DNA from: Bradyrhizobium sp. AZCC 2176
GTDB lineage: Bacteria > Pseudomonadota > Alphaproteobacteria > Rhizobiales > Xanthobacteraceae
Length of the DNA: 64,000 nucleotides
Direction of reading: 5' to 3'
Assembly: GCF_036924645.1 (NCBI RefSeq)
Contig: NZ_JAZHRX010000001.1
Coordinates: 1,736,001-1,800,000 of the forward strand
Below the pieces are notes generated by a model that was given only the letters and a program-made list of their open reading frames with translations, did not search any database and was not told the DNA's origin. The first letter of the stretch is position 1; the number at the start of each line of letters is the position of its first letter. The translations under genes and the position numbers were made by a program. This document shows, piece by piece, positions 54,292 to 63,111 of this stretch.

Positions 54292-54693
54292 ATGGCCTCC
54301 ATCCAGAAAGACATCATCATCGACGCATCCCCCGCCGACGTCTGGGACGCGCTGCGCGATTTCGGCGCGCTGCATACGCGGCTGGCGCCCGGCTTCGTGA
54401 CCGACACCAAGCTCGACGGCGACACGCGCATCGTGACGTTTTCAAACGGCACGGTGGCGCGCGAAATCCTGGTCGATTGCGACGACACCAAGCGGCGGCT
54501 GGTCTATGCCGTCGTCAGCGAACGCATCAGACAGCACAGCGCTTCGGCGCAGGTTTTTGCCGAAAGCGACGGCCGCACCCGCTTCGTGTGGATTGCGGAT
54601 GTGCTGCCGAACGAGATCGCGCCCTATATCGACGCGCAAATGGATTTGGGCATCCAGGCCATACAGAAGGCCTTGGGACGCAACGCGGCATGA
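54292..54693 (+). CDS. SRPBCC (START-like) family protein
   Basis: A 133-residue protein with the START/Bet v1-like fold: 'IQKDIIIDASPADVWDALRDFGALHTRLAPGFV', 'GTVAREILVDCDDTKRRLVYAVV', and the C-terminal helix 'ALYIDAQMDLGIQAIQKAL'-like end. It may bind a hydrophobic small molecule. AAAGGAAAA precedes the ATG. Its stop overlaps the start of the next gene (ATGA), so translation is coupled. Confidence 0.82.
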   Translation: MASIQKDIIIDASPADVWDALRDFGALHTRLAPGFVTDTKLDGDTRIVTFSNGTVAREILVDCDDTKRRLVYAVVSERIRQHSASAQVFAESDGRTRFVWIADVLPNEIAPYIDAQMDLGIQAIQKALGRNAA

Positions 54694-55220
54694 CATCAAC
54701 ATTTCTCGACGCCCTCGGCGCGGACGGTCCCTCGGCCGACCGCGCCGGCAGGATGGATCTCTACGGCCGCTTCGTCGGCTCCTGGGATCTCGATGTCAGG
54801 CAGTTTTCCGAAGACGGCACGGAGCGCCGCCGCGCCGGCGAATGGCACTTCGGCTGGGCGCTGGAGGGGCGCGCGATCCAGGATGTCTGGATCGTGCCGC
54901 CACGCGGCGAACTGCGGCACGGCGATGCCGCGACCAGTTTCAACTCCTACGGCACCACGCTGCGGGTCTACGATCCCGATATCGACGCCTGGCGGATTCA
55001 GTGGAGTGACCCGGTGACGCGAAATTTCCTGCAGATGATCGGTCGCGCGGAAGGCCGCGACATCGTGCAGCTCGGCACGCGCCCGGATGGCCAACTGGCC
55101 CGCTGGAGTTTTCTCGACATCGCCGCCGATTCATTCCTCTGGCGCGGCGAAGTCTCGGCGGATGCGGGCGCAACATGGCGCGTCGTCACCGAGTTCACCG
55201 CCCGCCGCAGGAAAGCGTGA
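54690..55220 (+). CDS. Conserved hypothetical protein (DUF1579-like fold)
   Basis: A 176-residue cytoplasmic protein. 'MDLYGRFVGSWDLDVRQFSEDGTERRRAGEWHFGWALEGRAIQDVWIVPP' and 'YGTTLRVYDPDIDAWRIQWSDPVTRNFLQMIGRAEG' resemble the lipocalin-like DUF1579 group. No signal peptide is seen. It overlaps the SRPBCC gene by four bases and probably acts in the same pathway, which cannot be named. Confidence 0.72.
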   Translation: MTSTFLDALGADGPSADRAGRMDLYGRFVGSWDLDVRQFSEDGTERRRAGEWHFGWALEGRAIQDVWIVPPRGELRHGDAATSFNSYGTTLRVYDPDIDAWRIQWSDPVTRNFLQMIGRAEGRDIVQLGTRPDGQLARWSFLDIAADSFLWRGEVSADAGATWRVVTEFTARRRKA

Positions 55221-55317
55221 TCTTTCTCACAGATCAGCCCACGCCCCACTCCTAGCCTCAGCGGGTGCGTCCGAATGGCGCCGCGCCCGCGGTCGCCCGC
55301 GCATGAGGAACAGAACC

Positions 55318-55770
55318 ATGACGGGAGCTGACAAGTTCGTCTGCCACGCAGCCACGCTGCTTTTGCTGTTCACCCTGACTTCGATGCCGGCCAAGGCGCA
55401 GTTCGTCGGCTTTGGTGGCGGCGGAGGCGGCGGCCAAGACATGATGACGCAGATGGCGCCGATGCTGGAGATGATGAAGGCCAGGATGGGCAAGCGCCGC
55501 TTCGCCATGATGATGCAGACCATGGGCCCGATGATGAGCCGCATGATGGAAGGCGGCGGCGGAATCCCCGGCGAATTTGGCGGCGGCTATGTACCCGAGG
55601 GTTACGGCGTGAACGCTGGCGGCATGAATTTCGGCAGCATGGGCGGCGGAGATTTCATGGGCATGCTCGACAGCGGTGGTGGCGGTGAGCTGATGAGCAT
55701 GGTCCCGCAATTGATGCGCATGGCCAGTACCGGCGGCAGCCGTCACGGCCGACGTCACCGGCGGCGCTGA
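55318..55770 (+). CDS. Exported Met/Gly-rich protein
   Basis: A 150-residue protein. A signal peptide 'FVCHAATLLLLFTLTSMPAKA' leads to a glycine run and then a methionine-rich stretch ('MMTQMAPMLEMMKARMG', 'FAMMMQTMGPMMSRMM') and more GG/GM repeats, ending with a His/Arg tail. About 20 percent of the mature residues are Met. Methionine clusters of this kind bind Cu(I) or Ag(I) in some periplasmic proteins, but no known family is recognised. The ATG at 55318 follows GAGGA by 8 bases. Confidence 0.7.
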   Translation: MTGADKFVCHAATLLLLFTLTSMPAKAQFVGFGGGGGGGQDMMTQMAPMLEMMKARMGKRRFAMMMQTMGPMMSRMMEGGGGIPGEFGGGYVPEGYGVNAGGMNFGSMGGGDFMGMLDSGGGGELMSMVPQLMRMASTGGSRHGRRHRRR

Positions 55771-55799
55771 CCGTTTCAGTCGACGCGGTTCTCTCGGAC

Positions 55800-55928
55800 C
55801 GCCACCCTGAAGAGCGCTCTCGCGCGCGTCTCGAAGGGCGACGGCCACAACTCGAGCCGTTCATCCTTCGAGACGCGCTTCGCGCTCCTCCAGCGACACC
55901 GGCGAAGCCGTTGCGCGGGGATGACGGG
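55800..55928. repeat. Palindromic intergenic repeat, family H, copy 2
   Basis: CGCCACCCTGAAGAGCGC...CGTCTCGAAGG is mirrored by TCATCCTTCGAGACGCGC...GTTGCGCGGGGATGACGGG. It is related to 54141-54273. It separates the convergent Met-rich and MATE genes. Confidence 0.8.
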
Positions 55929-55935
55929 TGAAGGG

Positions 55936-57375
55936 TCACGACAGCGCCGGCTTCACCACGGGCACGCGCGGCTTCGGCCCCCAGCGAGTCAACATCACGC
56001 TGACGCACGACAGCACGCCGAGCAACACCATGGAAGCCGCCGCCAGTTTGAAGAAGTCCTGTGCGGTCGCATCATGCGTTGACAGCCACCAACCGCCGGC
56101 GCCGATAAACAGCAACCGCACGGTCTGCGCCAGCACCGGGCCGATCACCTTGGCCGCGCCTTGCGATGAAAAATAGCACGTCGTGGCAAGGCCGAGGAAA
56201 GCATACATCGGTGCCGCCGTCGACAAATACTGCCGGCTGGCGGCGCGCACGCTCGCATCATCGGTGAAGAGATTGACCCAGATGTCAGGGAAGATCGCAA
56301 TGACACTCGCAACCGTACCGACCGATACGAATGCGACGACCCCTGCGATCCAGCAGATCCTGCGGGCCCGCGCGATGCGTTGCGCGCCGACCGCCATGCC
56401 GACCATCGGCACCGAGGCGATGCCAACCGCAAATGAGATCGACGTCAGCATGAATTCGAGTCGCGCGCCGATGCCGTAGCCGGCGAGGATTTCGGTGCCG
56501 AAACTCGCCAGCATGTGGGTGAAGATGCTGATGGTGAGCACCGACTGCAACGGCGAGAAGCAGGCGATGGCGCCGACCTTCAGGATGTCGATGAAGATCG
56601 GCATCCGAATGTGAAGGCCGCGGATCTTTGGAATGACGCGCGCGCGGCCGGAGAACAGGTACCAGGACATCACGGAGATGCTGATGAGATAGGCGATCAG
56701 CGAGCCCGCGGCGACGCCGCGCATGCCGAATTGCGGGATCGGGCCGAGGCCTAAGCCAAGCGTCCCGCCGAGAATGATCTGGCAGACGGCGGATGACAGC
56801 ATCATGAGCGACGGCAGCTTCATGTTGCCGGTGCCGCGCAAGATACCGGACATCGTGTTCATCAGCCACGGCACCACCGCGCCGCCGAAGAAAATCTGCG
56901 TATAGGCGACCGCCTGCGTCAGTACGTTGCCGCGACCGCCGAGCAATTCCAGCAGCGCGGGGCCGAAGATCAGCATGCCCAGCATGAATACAAGCCCGAA
57001 GCAGAGGCCGATCAGGAGCGCATGCGCGGCCAGCGTCGAGGCACGGTCGGTATCGCCGGCGCCGAGCGCACGCGCGATAGCCGAGGCCACGCCGCCGCCC
57101 ATGGCCCCGCCCGACATGGTCATGGTCAGGATCACGATCGGAAACACCAGCGCCATCGCAGCCAACGATTCCACGCCAAGCCGGCCGATATAGGAGGTCT
57201 CCGCGATCACGACGCAGGTGCCAGCGGTCAGCGCGATCACGTTCGGCCAGGCCAGCCACAGCAGCGTGCGCAGGATCGAGCCGTCGAGCAGCGCGTTCTT
57301 CAACGGCGCTTTCGGCGCCGGAAGCGGGCGCTCCTTCTCGTCGACAGGAATTTCGGCAGCGCCGAGGTCGGACAT
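55936..57375 (-). CDS. MATE family efflux transporter (NorM-like group)
   Basis: A 479-residue inner-membrane pump with 12 helices. '[31 protein letters not shown]' at the start, '[20 protein letters not shown]' near 90, and '[28 protein letters not shown]' near 290 are MATE features. It differs from the other MATE pump in the window, which is DinF-like. The start is the ATG at 57375 after GGGGAG; a much longer open frame upstream runs antisense to the next gene and is not coding. The gene is divergent from the sugar dehydrogenase gene across 210 bases. The substrate is unknown. Confidence 0.88.
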   Translation of the reverse strand: MSDLGAAEIPVDEKERPLPAPKAPLKNALLDGSILRTLLWLAWPNVIALTAGTCVVIAETSYIGRLGVESLAAMALVFPIVILTMTMSGGAMGGGVASAIARALGAGDTDRASTLAAHALLIGLCFGLVFMLGMLIFGPALLELLGGRGNVLTQAVAYTQIFFGGAVVPWLMNTMSGILRGTGNMKLPSLMMLSSAVCQIILGGTLGLGLGPIPQFGMRGVAAGSLIAYLISISVMSWYLFSGRARVIPKIRGLHIRMPIFIDILKVGAIACFSPLQSVLTISIFTHMLASFGTEILAGYGIGARLEFMLTSISFAVGIASVPMVGMAVGAQRIARARRICWIAGVVAFVSVGTVASVIAIFPDIWVNLFTDDASVRAASRQYLSTAAPMYAFLGLATTCYFSSQGAAKVIGPVLAQTVRLLFIGAGGWWLSTHDATAQDFFKLAAASMVLLGVLSCVSVMLTRWGPKPRVPVVKPALS

Positions 57376-57585
57376 TTCTGCTCCCCGCGCGCGGGCTTGG
57401 GTGGCCGCGGCGCGCGCCTTCCTAGCATGGCGAGGGGTGATTCCACGTGCGAAAGGCGCAATGGGGGCCTGCGGGATTGCAGGCGGGGCGTCGCCGGCCG
57501 CCCATTTCACGCGAAATTCATGCCGGATCACACGAACGTTCAGGCGAGCGCCGCATTGACCGGTCAACCTCCCGAGGAACCCGCC

Positions 57586-58926
57586 ATGCGCAACAACCGC
57601 GTTCTTCAGGCAATGTGCGTCGGCGCGCTGGCGCTGCCGCTGGCCGCCTGCAACGATCCCAAGGACACCGCGACCGTGACGCAAAGCTACGGTCCTTCGC
57701 CCAACCTGCCGCCGCCGGAACATTCGTGGATCCCGACGGTAGATATCGCCTCGGTCAACCGCTGGCCCGACGGCGCCAAGCCGATCGCCGCCAATGGCAT
57801 GACGGTCAATGCCTTCGCGAGCGGGCTGGACCATCCGCGCTCGGTCCATGTGCTGCCGAACGGCGACGTGCTGGTCGCCGAGAGCAATGCGCCGCCGAAA
57901 CCGGACGACGGCAAGGGCATCAAGGGTTTTGTCTACAAGCAGGCGCAGAAATGGGCGGGTGCGGGAGTGCCGAGCGCCAACCGTATCACGTTGCTGCGCG
58001 ATGCCGACGGCGATGGCGTCGCCGAAACGCGCAGCACTTTCCTCAGCGGGTTGAATTCGCCGTTCGGCATGGTGCTGGTCGGTGAAGATTTCTATGTCGC
58101 CAATTCCGACGCGATCATGAAATTCCCCTATTCGACCGGCGACACCAAAATCAGCGCGCCCGGCGTCAAGCTTGCGGACCTGCCGGCCGGCACGCTCAAT
58201 CATCACTGGACCAAGGACCTCACCGCCAGCCGCGACGGCAGCAAACTTTACGCAACCGTCGGCTCCAACAGCAATGTCGGCGAAAACGGCATGGAGGCGG
58301 AGAAGGATCGCGCCGCAGTTCTGGAAGTCGATCGCGCCAGCGGCCAGTTGCGGCTGTTCGCCTCGGGCTTGCGCAATCCGAACGGTCCGGCATGGAATCC
58401 GCAAACCGGCGAGCTCTGGGTCGTCGTCAACGAGCGCGACGAACTCGGCAACGATCTCGTCCCCGATTACATGACCTCGGTGAAGGACGGCGCGTTCTAC
58501 GGCTGGCCGTACAGCTATTTCGGCGATCACGTCGACACCCGCGTCGAGCCGCGGCGGCCCGACCTGGTGCAGAAGGCGATGGCTCCCGATTATGCGCTCG
58601 GCGCGCATACGGCCTCGCTTGGGCTCGCCTTCAACACCGGCAATCTGTTTCCGCCCGAGATGAAGGACGGCGCTTTCATCGGCCAGCACGGCTCGTGGAA
58701 TCGCAAGCCCCGCGCCGGCTACAAGGTGATCTTCGTTCCATTCAAGGACGGCAAACCTTCAGGCCCGCCGCAGGACGTGCTGACCGGCTTCCTTAATGAC
58801 AAGGGCGAAGCGCAGGGCCGCCCCGTCGGCGTGCGGCTCGACAATCAGGGCGCGCTGCTGGTTGCGGACGACGTCGGCAACACGATCTGGCGTGTGACGC
58901 CAGCGGCGAAATCGGCATCGCGCTGA
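57586..58926 (+). CDS. PQQ-type sorbosone/glucose dehydrogenase-like lipoprotein
   Basis: A 446-residue soluble sugar-dehydrogenase-like beta-propeller. A lipoprotein signal '[17 protein letters not shown]' ends at Cys22. '[24 protein letters not shown]' begins the propeller. '[17 protein letters not shown]', '[14 protein letters not shown]', '[15 protein letters not shown]', and '[42 protein letters not shown]' follow the PQQ-dependent L-sorbosone dehydrogenase pattern. It would sit in the outer or inner membrane facing the periplasm. The ATG at 57586 follows GAGGAA. Confidence 0.88.
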   Translation: MRNNRVLQAMCVGALALPLAACNDPKDTATVTQSYGPSPNLPPPEHSWIPTVDIASVNRWPDGAKPIAANGMTVNAFASGLDHPRSVHVLPNGDVLVAESNAPPKPDDGKGIKGFVYKQAQKWAGAGVPSANRITLLRDADGDGVAETRSTFLSGLNSPFGMVLVGEDFYVANSDAIMKFPYSTGDTKISAPGVKLADLPAGTLNHHWTKDLTASRDGSKLYATVGSNSNVGENGMEAEKDRAAVLEVDRASGQLRLFASGLRNPNGPAWNPQTGELWVVVNERDELGNDLVPDYMTSVKDGAFYGWPYSYFGDHVDTRVEPRRPDLVQKAMAPDYALGAHTASLGLAFNTGNLFPPEMKDGAFIGQHGSWNRKPRAGYKVIFVPFKDGKPSGPPQDVLTGFLNDKGEAQGRPVGVRLDNQGALLVADDVGNTIWRVTPAAKSASR

Positions 58927-59081
58927 CGCGAAGCGCCGCCTCAGTCGGGTAACCGACATGGAGCGGCGTCCGCGCCGACCAAACGATATAAGTTCTGTCG
59001 GTTAACGGGAACAGGCGAGACGGCTCCACGTTGAACCCTGCGGGTTCCGGTCGGTTCCGGTGCAGCGCGGGACAAATAGCC

Positions 59082-60305
59082 GTGTCATCACAGGTTAACG
59101 TGCCCCTCAGCAACTTGCGCGCGGTCACCATTGTTATCGTGGTCGCGTTCCATTCCGTACTGCCATATCTCGCGTCACAACCATCCCATCCCTTTCAATT
59201 CGACGCGCCGCCCTATCGCTGGATTGCATTTCCGATCCTTGACCGGGAGCGCTGGTTCGGCTTCGACCTGTTTTGCGCGTGGCAGGACGTCAGCCTGATG
59301 TCGCTGATGTTCTTCCTGGCTGGCTTGTTGACGCCGCCCAGCCTGGGTCGTAAGGGGCCGCGCACCTACATCTTGGAGCGTTCGTGGCGGATCGGCCTGC
59401 CGTTCGTCTTCGCCGTCGGCATTCTCAGTCCTCTCGCCTACTTCGCGTCCTATCGGCTGACGGCGGCCGATTCCTCCATCACTGCTTTCTGGCAACATTG
59501 GCAGGCGCTCCCGATGTGGCCTGCCGGGCCGCAATGGTTCTTGTGGCAAATTTTCCTTCTGGGCGCGGTTGCGGCCGCGCTCCACGCGCTCGCCCCACAT
59601 TGGCTCAAGGCATTGAGCGTGCTGGTGGCCCGCCTTGCCGACGATCCGCTGAGGTTTTTCATCGGGCTCACAATGCTCTCCGCGTTGGCCTATGTGCCAC
59701 TGGCGATGGCCTTCACGCCGTGGGAATGGACCTTCCTTGGCCCATTTTCATTTCAACTCAGCCGGCCATTGCACTATGTCGTCTATTTCTTCGCGGGATT
59801 TGCGATTGGTAGCCATCGACCCGAACACAGCATATTGCGTCCCGATGGTCCGCTTGCACGTCATTGGCTGGCCTGGCTTACCGCGGCCGTGGCCAGCATG
59901 TCCCTATGGGGCGGGCTCACATCGCTGACCATGCCAGACTGGCAGGCAAGCGCGCCGATTTCTCGCGTGGCTTCGGCGCTCGCGTTTCCGGTTGCTTCCG
60001 CGGCCGCCGCGCTGTGTCTGGTCGCGATCTGCCTTCGGTTGTTGCGGTCGCGCCATCGCGTGCTCGACGGCCTCTCGAGCCATGCCTACAGCATCTATCT
60101 GGTGCATTACGTCATTGTGGTGTGGCTGCAATACGCGCTGCTCGACGCCGACCTCGCTGCCATTGGCAAGGCCACTATCGTATTTGCCGCTGCGCTCAGC
60201 CTCAGCTTGGCTGCAAGTGCCGGTGTGAAGATCGGAGTTAAGGCGCTCGTTTTGCGCTATTCCGAGCTGCGAGGCGAGCACGCCATGGCCGATCAATCGC
60301 AATAG
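59082..60305 (+). CDS. Acyltransferase 3 family membrane protein
   Basis: A ~407-residue membrane protein with about ten helices. 'NLRAVTIVIVVAFHSVLPYL' in helix 1 carries the catalytic-type His of the acyltransferase 3 family (R-x10-H), and 'YILERSWRIGLPFVFAVG' near 105 carries the second conserved Arg (RxxR). These proteins transfer acyl groups to sugars or lipids across the inner membrane (OafA/MdoC-like). The start is unclear; I use the GTG at 59082, with a TTG at 59031 as alternative. It is the first gene of an operon with a DevC-like permease 12 bases downstream, a DevA-like ATPase and an HSL-type esterase. Confidence 0.8.
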   Translation: MSSQVNVPLSNLRAVTIVIVVAFHSVLPYLASQPSHPFQFDAPPYRWIAFPILDRERWFGFDLFCAWQDVSLMSLMFFLAGLLTPPSLGRKGPRTYILERSWRIGLPFVFAVGILSPLAYFASYRLTAADSSITAFWQHWQALPMWPAGPQWFLWQIFLLGAVAAALHALAPHWLKALSVLVARLADDPLRFFIGLTMLSALAYVPLAMAFTPWEWTFLGPFSFQLSRPLHYVVYFFAGFAIGSHRPEHSILRPDGPLARHWLAWLTAAVASMSLWGGLTSLTMPDWQASAPISRVASALAFPVASAAAALCLVAICLRLLRSRHRVLDGLSSHAYSIYLVHYVIVVWLQYALLDADLAAIGKATIVFAAALSLSLAASAGVKIGVKALVLRYSELRGEHAMADQSQ

Positions 60306-60317
60306 ACGGGGGCCGAC

Positions 60318-61452
60318 ATGTCGCTGGTACTGACACTTGCGTCCCGCAACCTGTTTCACGATCGGCTTCGCTTCGTCGCGACCCTCGTCGGAATCGTCTT
60401 CTCGGTGGTCCTTGTCATGATCCAGATGGGCCTGTTTCTCGGATTCGGCCGAATGGTCACCACGATGGTTGACAACGCCTCGGCTGATTTCTGGATCCTG
60501 CCCAAAGGGGGCCAAATGCTTTGAGGATCCTTCGCTCCTCGACGTCAAGCTGCGTGACCGCGTTGCAACGGTTGAGGGCGTAAGTTCGGCGGTCCCGCTG
60601 GTGATCGGGTTCTCGGACTGGCGCCTGGAAAGCGGCGAAGTGACGCCGGTGTTCATAGTGGGATCCGACCTGCGCGACGGCAGCTTGCAGCCTTTCAATG
60701 TCGTGGACGGCAACGTACAGACGTTAACGCAGGGCGCGAACGTTGCGGTCGATCGCTCCTATTTTGACAGGCTCGGCGTAAGCGGCGTCGGCTCGACCGC
60801 GGAAATCCGCGGCCGCAAGGTGCGCGTAGTCGCCATCACGGACGGAATTCGCTCGTTCGCCACGACGCCTTACGTGTTTGTCGACCAGAAGAACGTGCGC
60901 AATTACACCGGGACGCCGCGCGATCGCGCCAGCAGTATTCTTGTTCGGCTGAAAAGCGATGCCGATCGGGAGAAGGCTCTCAGCGCCATCCGCGCGCAGG
61001 CCGGCGAGGCGGAAGTTCTTACTTCAGACGATTTCCGCAGCCGCAGCCGGTCATTCTGGCTGTTCGGCACCGGCGCCGGAGCCGCGCTGTTTGCCGGTGC
61101 ATTGCTTGGGGTGATCGTCGGCACCGTGATCGTCGCGCAAACGCTCTACTCCAGCACCAAGGACCATTTGAGCGAATTCGCCACGTTGCGTGCGATGGGT
61201 TCCTCGAACGCCTATATCTACGGTGTGATCATCTATCAGGCGCTCATCAATGCCGTGATCGGCTTCTGCGTCGCCGCGGGGATCGGCTCGCTCGTCGTCC
61301 AGATGACCGCAAAAAGCGCATTGCCGATCGTGATCACGCCATGGCTGATGGCGGCGCTGTTCGTCCTGACTGTCGTGATGTGCGTAGCGTCGGGCATCGG
61401 GGCGATCGTCCGTGTGGTGCGCATCGATCCGGCCACGGTGTTCATGCGATGA
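60318..61452 (+). pseudogene. DevC/FtsX-like ABC permease, frameshift in a G run
   Basis: The first frame encodes 'MSLVLTLASRNLFHDRLRFVATLVGIVFSVVLVMIQMG' (first helix) and 'DFWILPKG', then stops at 60524. In the next frame the protein continues without loss as 'AKCFEDPSLLDVKLRD' to 61452. Five G at 60507-60511, where four would keep the frame, explain the break. The restored ~377-residue protein has one N-terminal helix, a periplasmic domain of ~210 residues and three C-terminal helices, the DevC/FtsX type. It overlaps the ATPase gene by four bases (ATGA). Confidence 0.85.
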
Positions 61453-62183
61453 ATGATTACGTAATTGAAGCCAAGTCGGTCGAGAAGACGCTGGGTCGCG
61501 GCGCCGGCGAGGTGCAGGCGCTGCGCGGCATTGATCTCGCGCTGCGCCGGGGCGAGCTGACATTGCTGATGGGCCCGTCGGGGAGCGGCAAGACCACGCT
61601 GCTGCTGGTTCTTGGATGCATGCTGACGCCGAACTCGGGCAGCGTCACCGTATGCGGTACGCCGACGTCCAACGCCGACAAGGAAGCACTCGCCAGGATT
61701 CGGCGCGAGCATGTTGGTTTCGTGTTCCAGTCCTATCATCTGTTCCCGACACTGACCGCGGCGCAGAACGTGCAACTGGCGCTGGATATCCGCGGCGAGC
61801 ACGGAAGGAGAGCCGCGCAGAAGTCGCGAGAGGCTCTTGCAATGGTTGGGCTCGAGCAGAAGACGGATAGTTTGCCGGGTGGGCTCAGCGGCGGCGAGCA
61901 GCAAAGGGTCGCCATAGCGCGCGCGCTCGTCGCAGACCCTTCTGTCGTCCTGGCCGACGAGCCGACCGGTGCGCTGGACGGAAAGAACGGTCAGAGCATC
62001 ATGCGCATTCTCGCCGATACCGCCCATGAGCGCGAGCGAGCGGTGCTCGTTGTCACCCACGATCCGCGGGTCGTCCCGTTTGCGGATCGCATCGTCGAGA
62101 TCGAGGACGGTCTGATCGTGACAGAGCGACCTGGCGAGACGGCCCGCCCGCGTTTGCCCAGGGCCGCGCCGTTCAGGGCTTGA
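61449..62183 (+). CDS. DevA/LolD-like ABC transporter ATPase
   Basis: A 244-residue ABC ATPase. Walker A 'GPSGSGKTT' lies near 42-50, the Q-loop '[18 protein letters not shown]' near 93, the signature '[15 protein letters not shown]' near 145, and Walker B '[13 protein letters not shown]' near 165. The H-loop is in 'VVTHDPRV'. This is the LolD/MacB/DevA subgroup that drives mechanotransmission transporters. The start ATG at 61449 overlaps the permease stop. No membrane fusion protein (DevB) gene is present, so export across the outer membrane is not implied. Confidence 0.92.
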   Translation: MNDYVIEAKSVEKTLGRGAGEVQALRGIDLALRRGELTLLMGPSGSGKTTLLLVLGCMLTPNSGSVTVCGTPTSNADKEALARIRREHVGFVFQSYHLFPTLTAAQNVQLALDIRGEHGRRAAQKSREALAMVGLEQKTDSLPGGLSGGEQQRVAIARALVADPSVVLADEPTGALDGKNGQSIMRILADTAHERERAVLVVTHDPRVVPFADRIVEIEDGLIVTERPGETARPRLPRAAPFRA

Positions 62184-62198
62184 GGGCAAGGACGAGCC

Positions 62199-63095
62199 AT
62201 GAGCCTGCGGGCGGAAATTCTGCGCGTCGGTATTCGGATGTTTCTCAAGCGGCGCAGCGGAGCACTCGACGTCGAGCAGTGGCGGAAAGAGATGCGCGCG
62301 ATCGAGCGGTTTCTGCCGCGCCCGCCTGCCAGGAGCGAAACCATCACGGTCGAGGCCGGCCGGCTTACGCTGCACCGGGTAAAAACTTCGGCATCCCGGC
62401 CGGAGCGCAACGTGCTTTACCTCCACGGCGGTGCCTACGTTTCCGGCGCGCCGGTCTATTACCGACATTTCCTGTGGCGGATTGCCGACGCCTTGCAAGC
62501 GCGCGTCTGGGCGCTCCAATACCGCCTGGCTCCCGAACACGCCTTTCCGGCGGCGCTTGATGACGCCGTCGAGGGCTATCATTGGCTTGCCGATCACACA
62601 CCGGATATTCGCCAGTTGTTCGTGGTGGGAGATTCCGCGGGCGGAGGTCTCGCGCTGGGCCTGCTGCTGAAACTTCGTGACGACCGCAAAGCTCTTCCCG
62701 CCGCGGCTGTCGTCCTGTCGCCCTGGACCGATCTGGCCCTGACCGGTCCCTCCTTGAAGTCGAATGCAGCGGCCGATCCGATGCTGAATGTCGATGATCT
62801 CCCTGACCTGGCGCGGCTCTATCTCGCCGGCACCGATCCACGTACGCCCTACGCTTCGCCGCTCTACGGCGATCCCGCCGGGCTGCCTCCGGTCCTCATT
62901 CAAGTTGGCAGCGATGAAATTCTCCGAGACGACGCTGTCCGAATGGCGGCGCTGCTGTGGTCAGAGAATCCGCGCAGCAAGCTCGAGGTCTGGCGCCGCA
63001 TGCCGCATACTTGGCAACTGTTTGTGCCGGTGCTGCCTGAAGCTCATCAGGCGATTGCGCGGATCGGGGAGTTTATCTCGAAGGTCGGCAGCTAA
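62199..63095 (+). CDS. Alpha/beta hydrolase of the HSL/acetyl-esterase group
   Basis: A 298-residue hormone-sensitive-lipase-type esterase. The oxyanion motif 'YLHGGAYVSGAP' lies near 76, the nucleophile serine in 'VVGDSAGGGLALG' near 146, the acid in 'GSDEILRDDA' near 243, and the His in 'RMPHTWQLF' near 270. Members hydrolyse short acyl esters. It closes the acyltransferase-ABC-esterase operon (15 bases after the ATPase stop), so it may remove acyl groups from the compound handled there. AAGGACG precedes the ATG. Confidence 0.88.
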   Translation: MSLRAEILRVGIRMFLKRRSGALDVEQWRKEMRAIERFLPRPPARSETITVEAGRLTLHRVKTSASRPERNVLYLHGGAYVSGAPVYYRHFLWRIADALQARVWALQYRLAPEHAFPAALDDAVEGYHWLADHTPDIRQLFVVGDSAGGGLALGLLLKLRDDRKALPAAAVVLSPWTDLALTGPSLKSNAAADPMLNVDDLPDLARLYLAGTDPRTPYASPLYGDPAGLPPVLIQVGSDEILRDDAVRMAALLWSENPRSKLEVWRRMPHTWQLFVPVLPEAHQAIARIGEFISKVGS

Positions 63096-63111
63096 GCCGA
63101 CCTGTTCGCGG

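Noticed and set aside
57376..58689. A long upstream extension of the MATE reading frame
   Set aside because: It runs antisense to the sugar dehydrogenase gene; the MATE protein starts properly at 57375 with GGGGAG before it.
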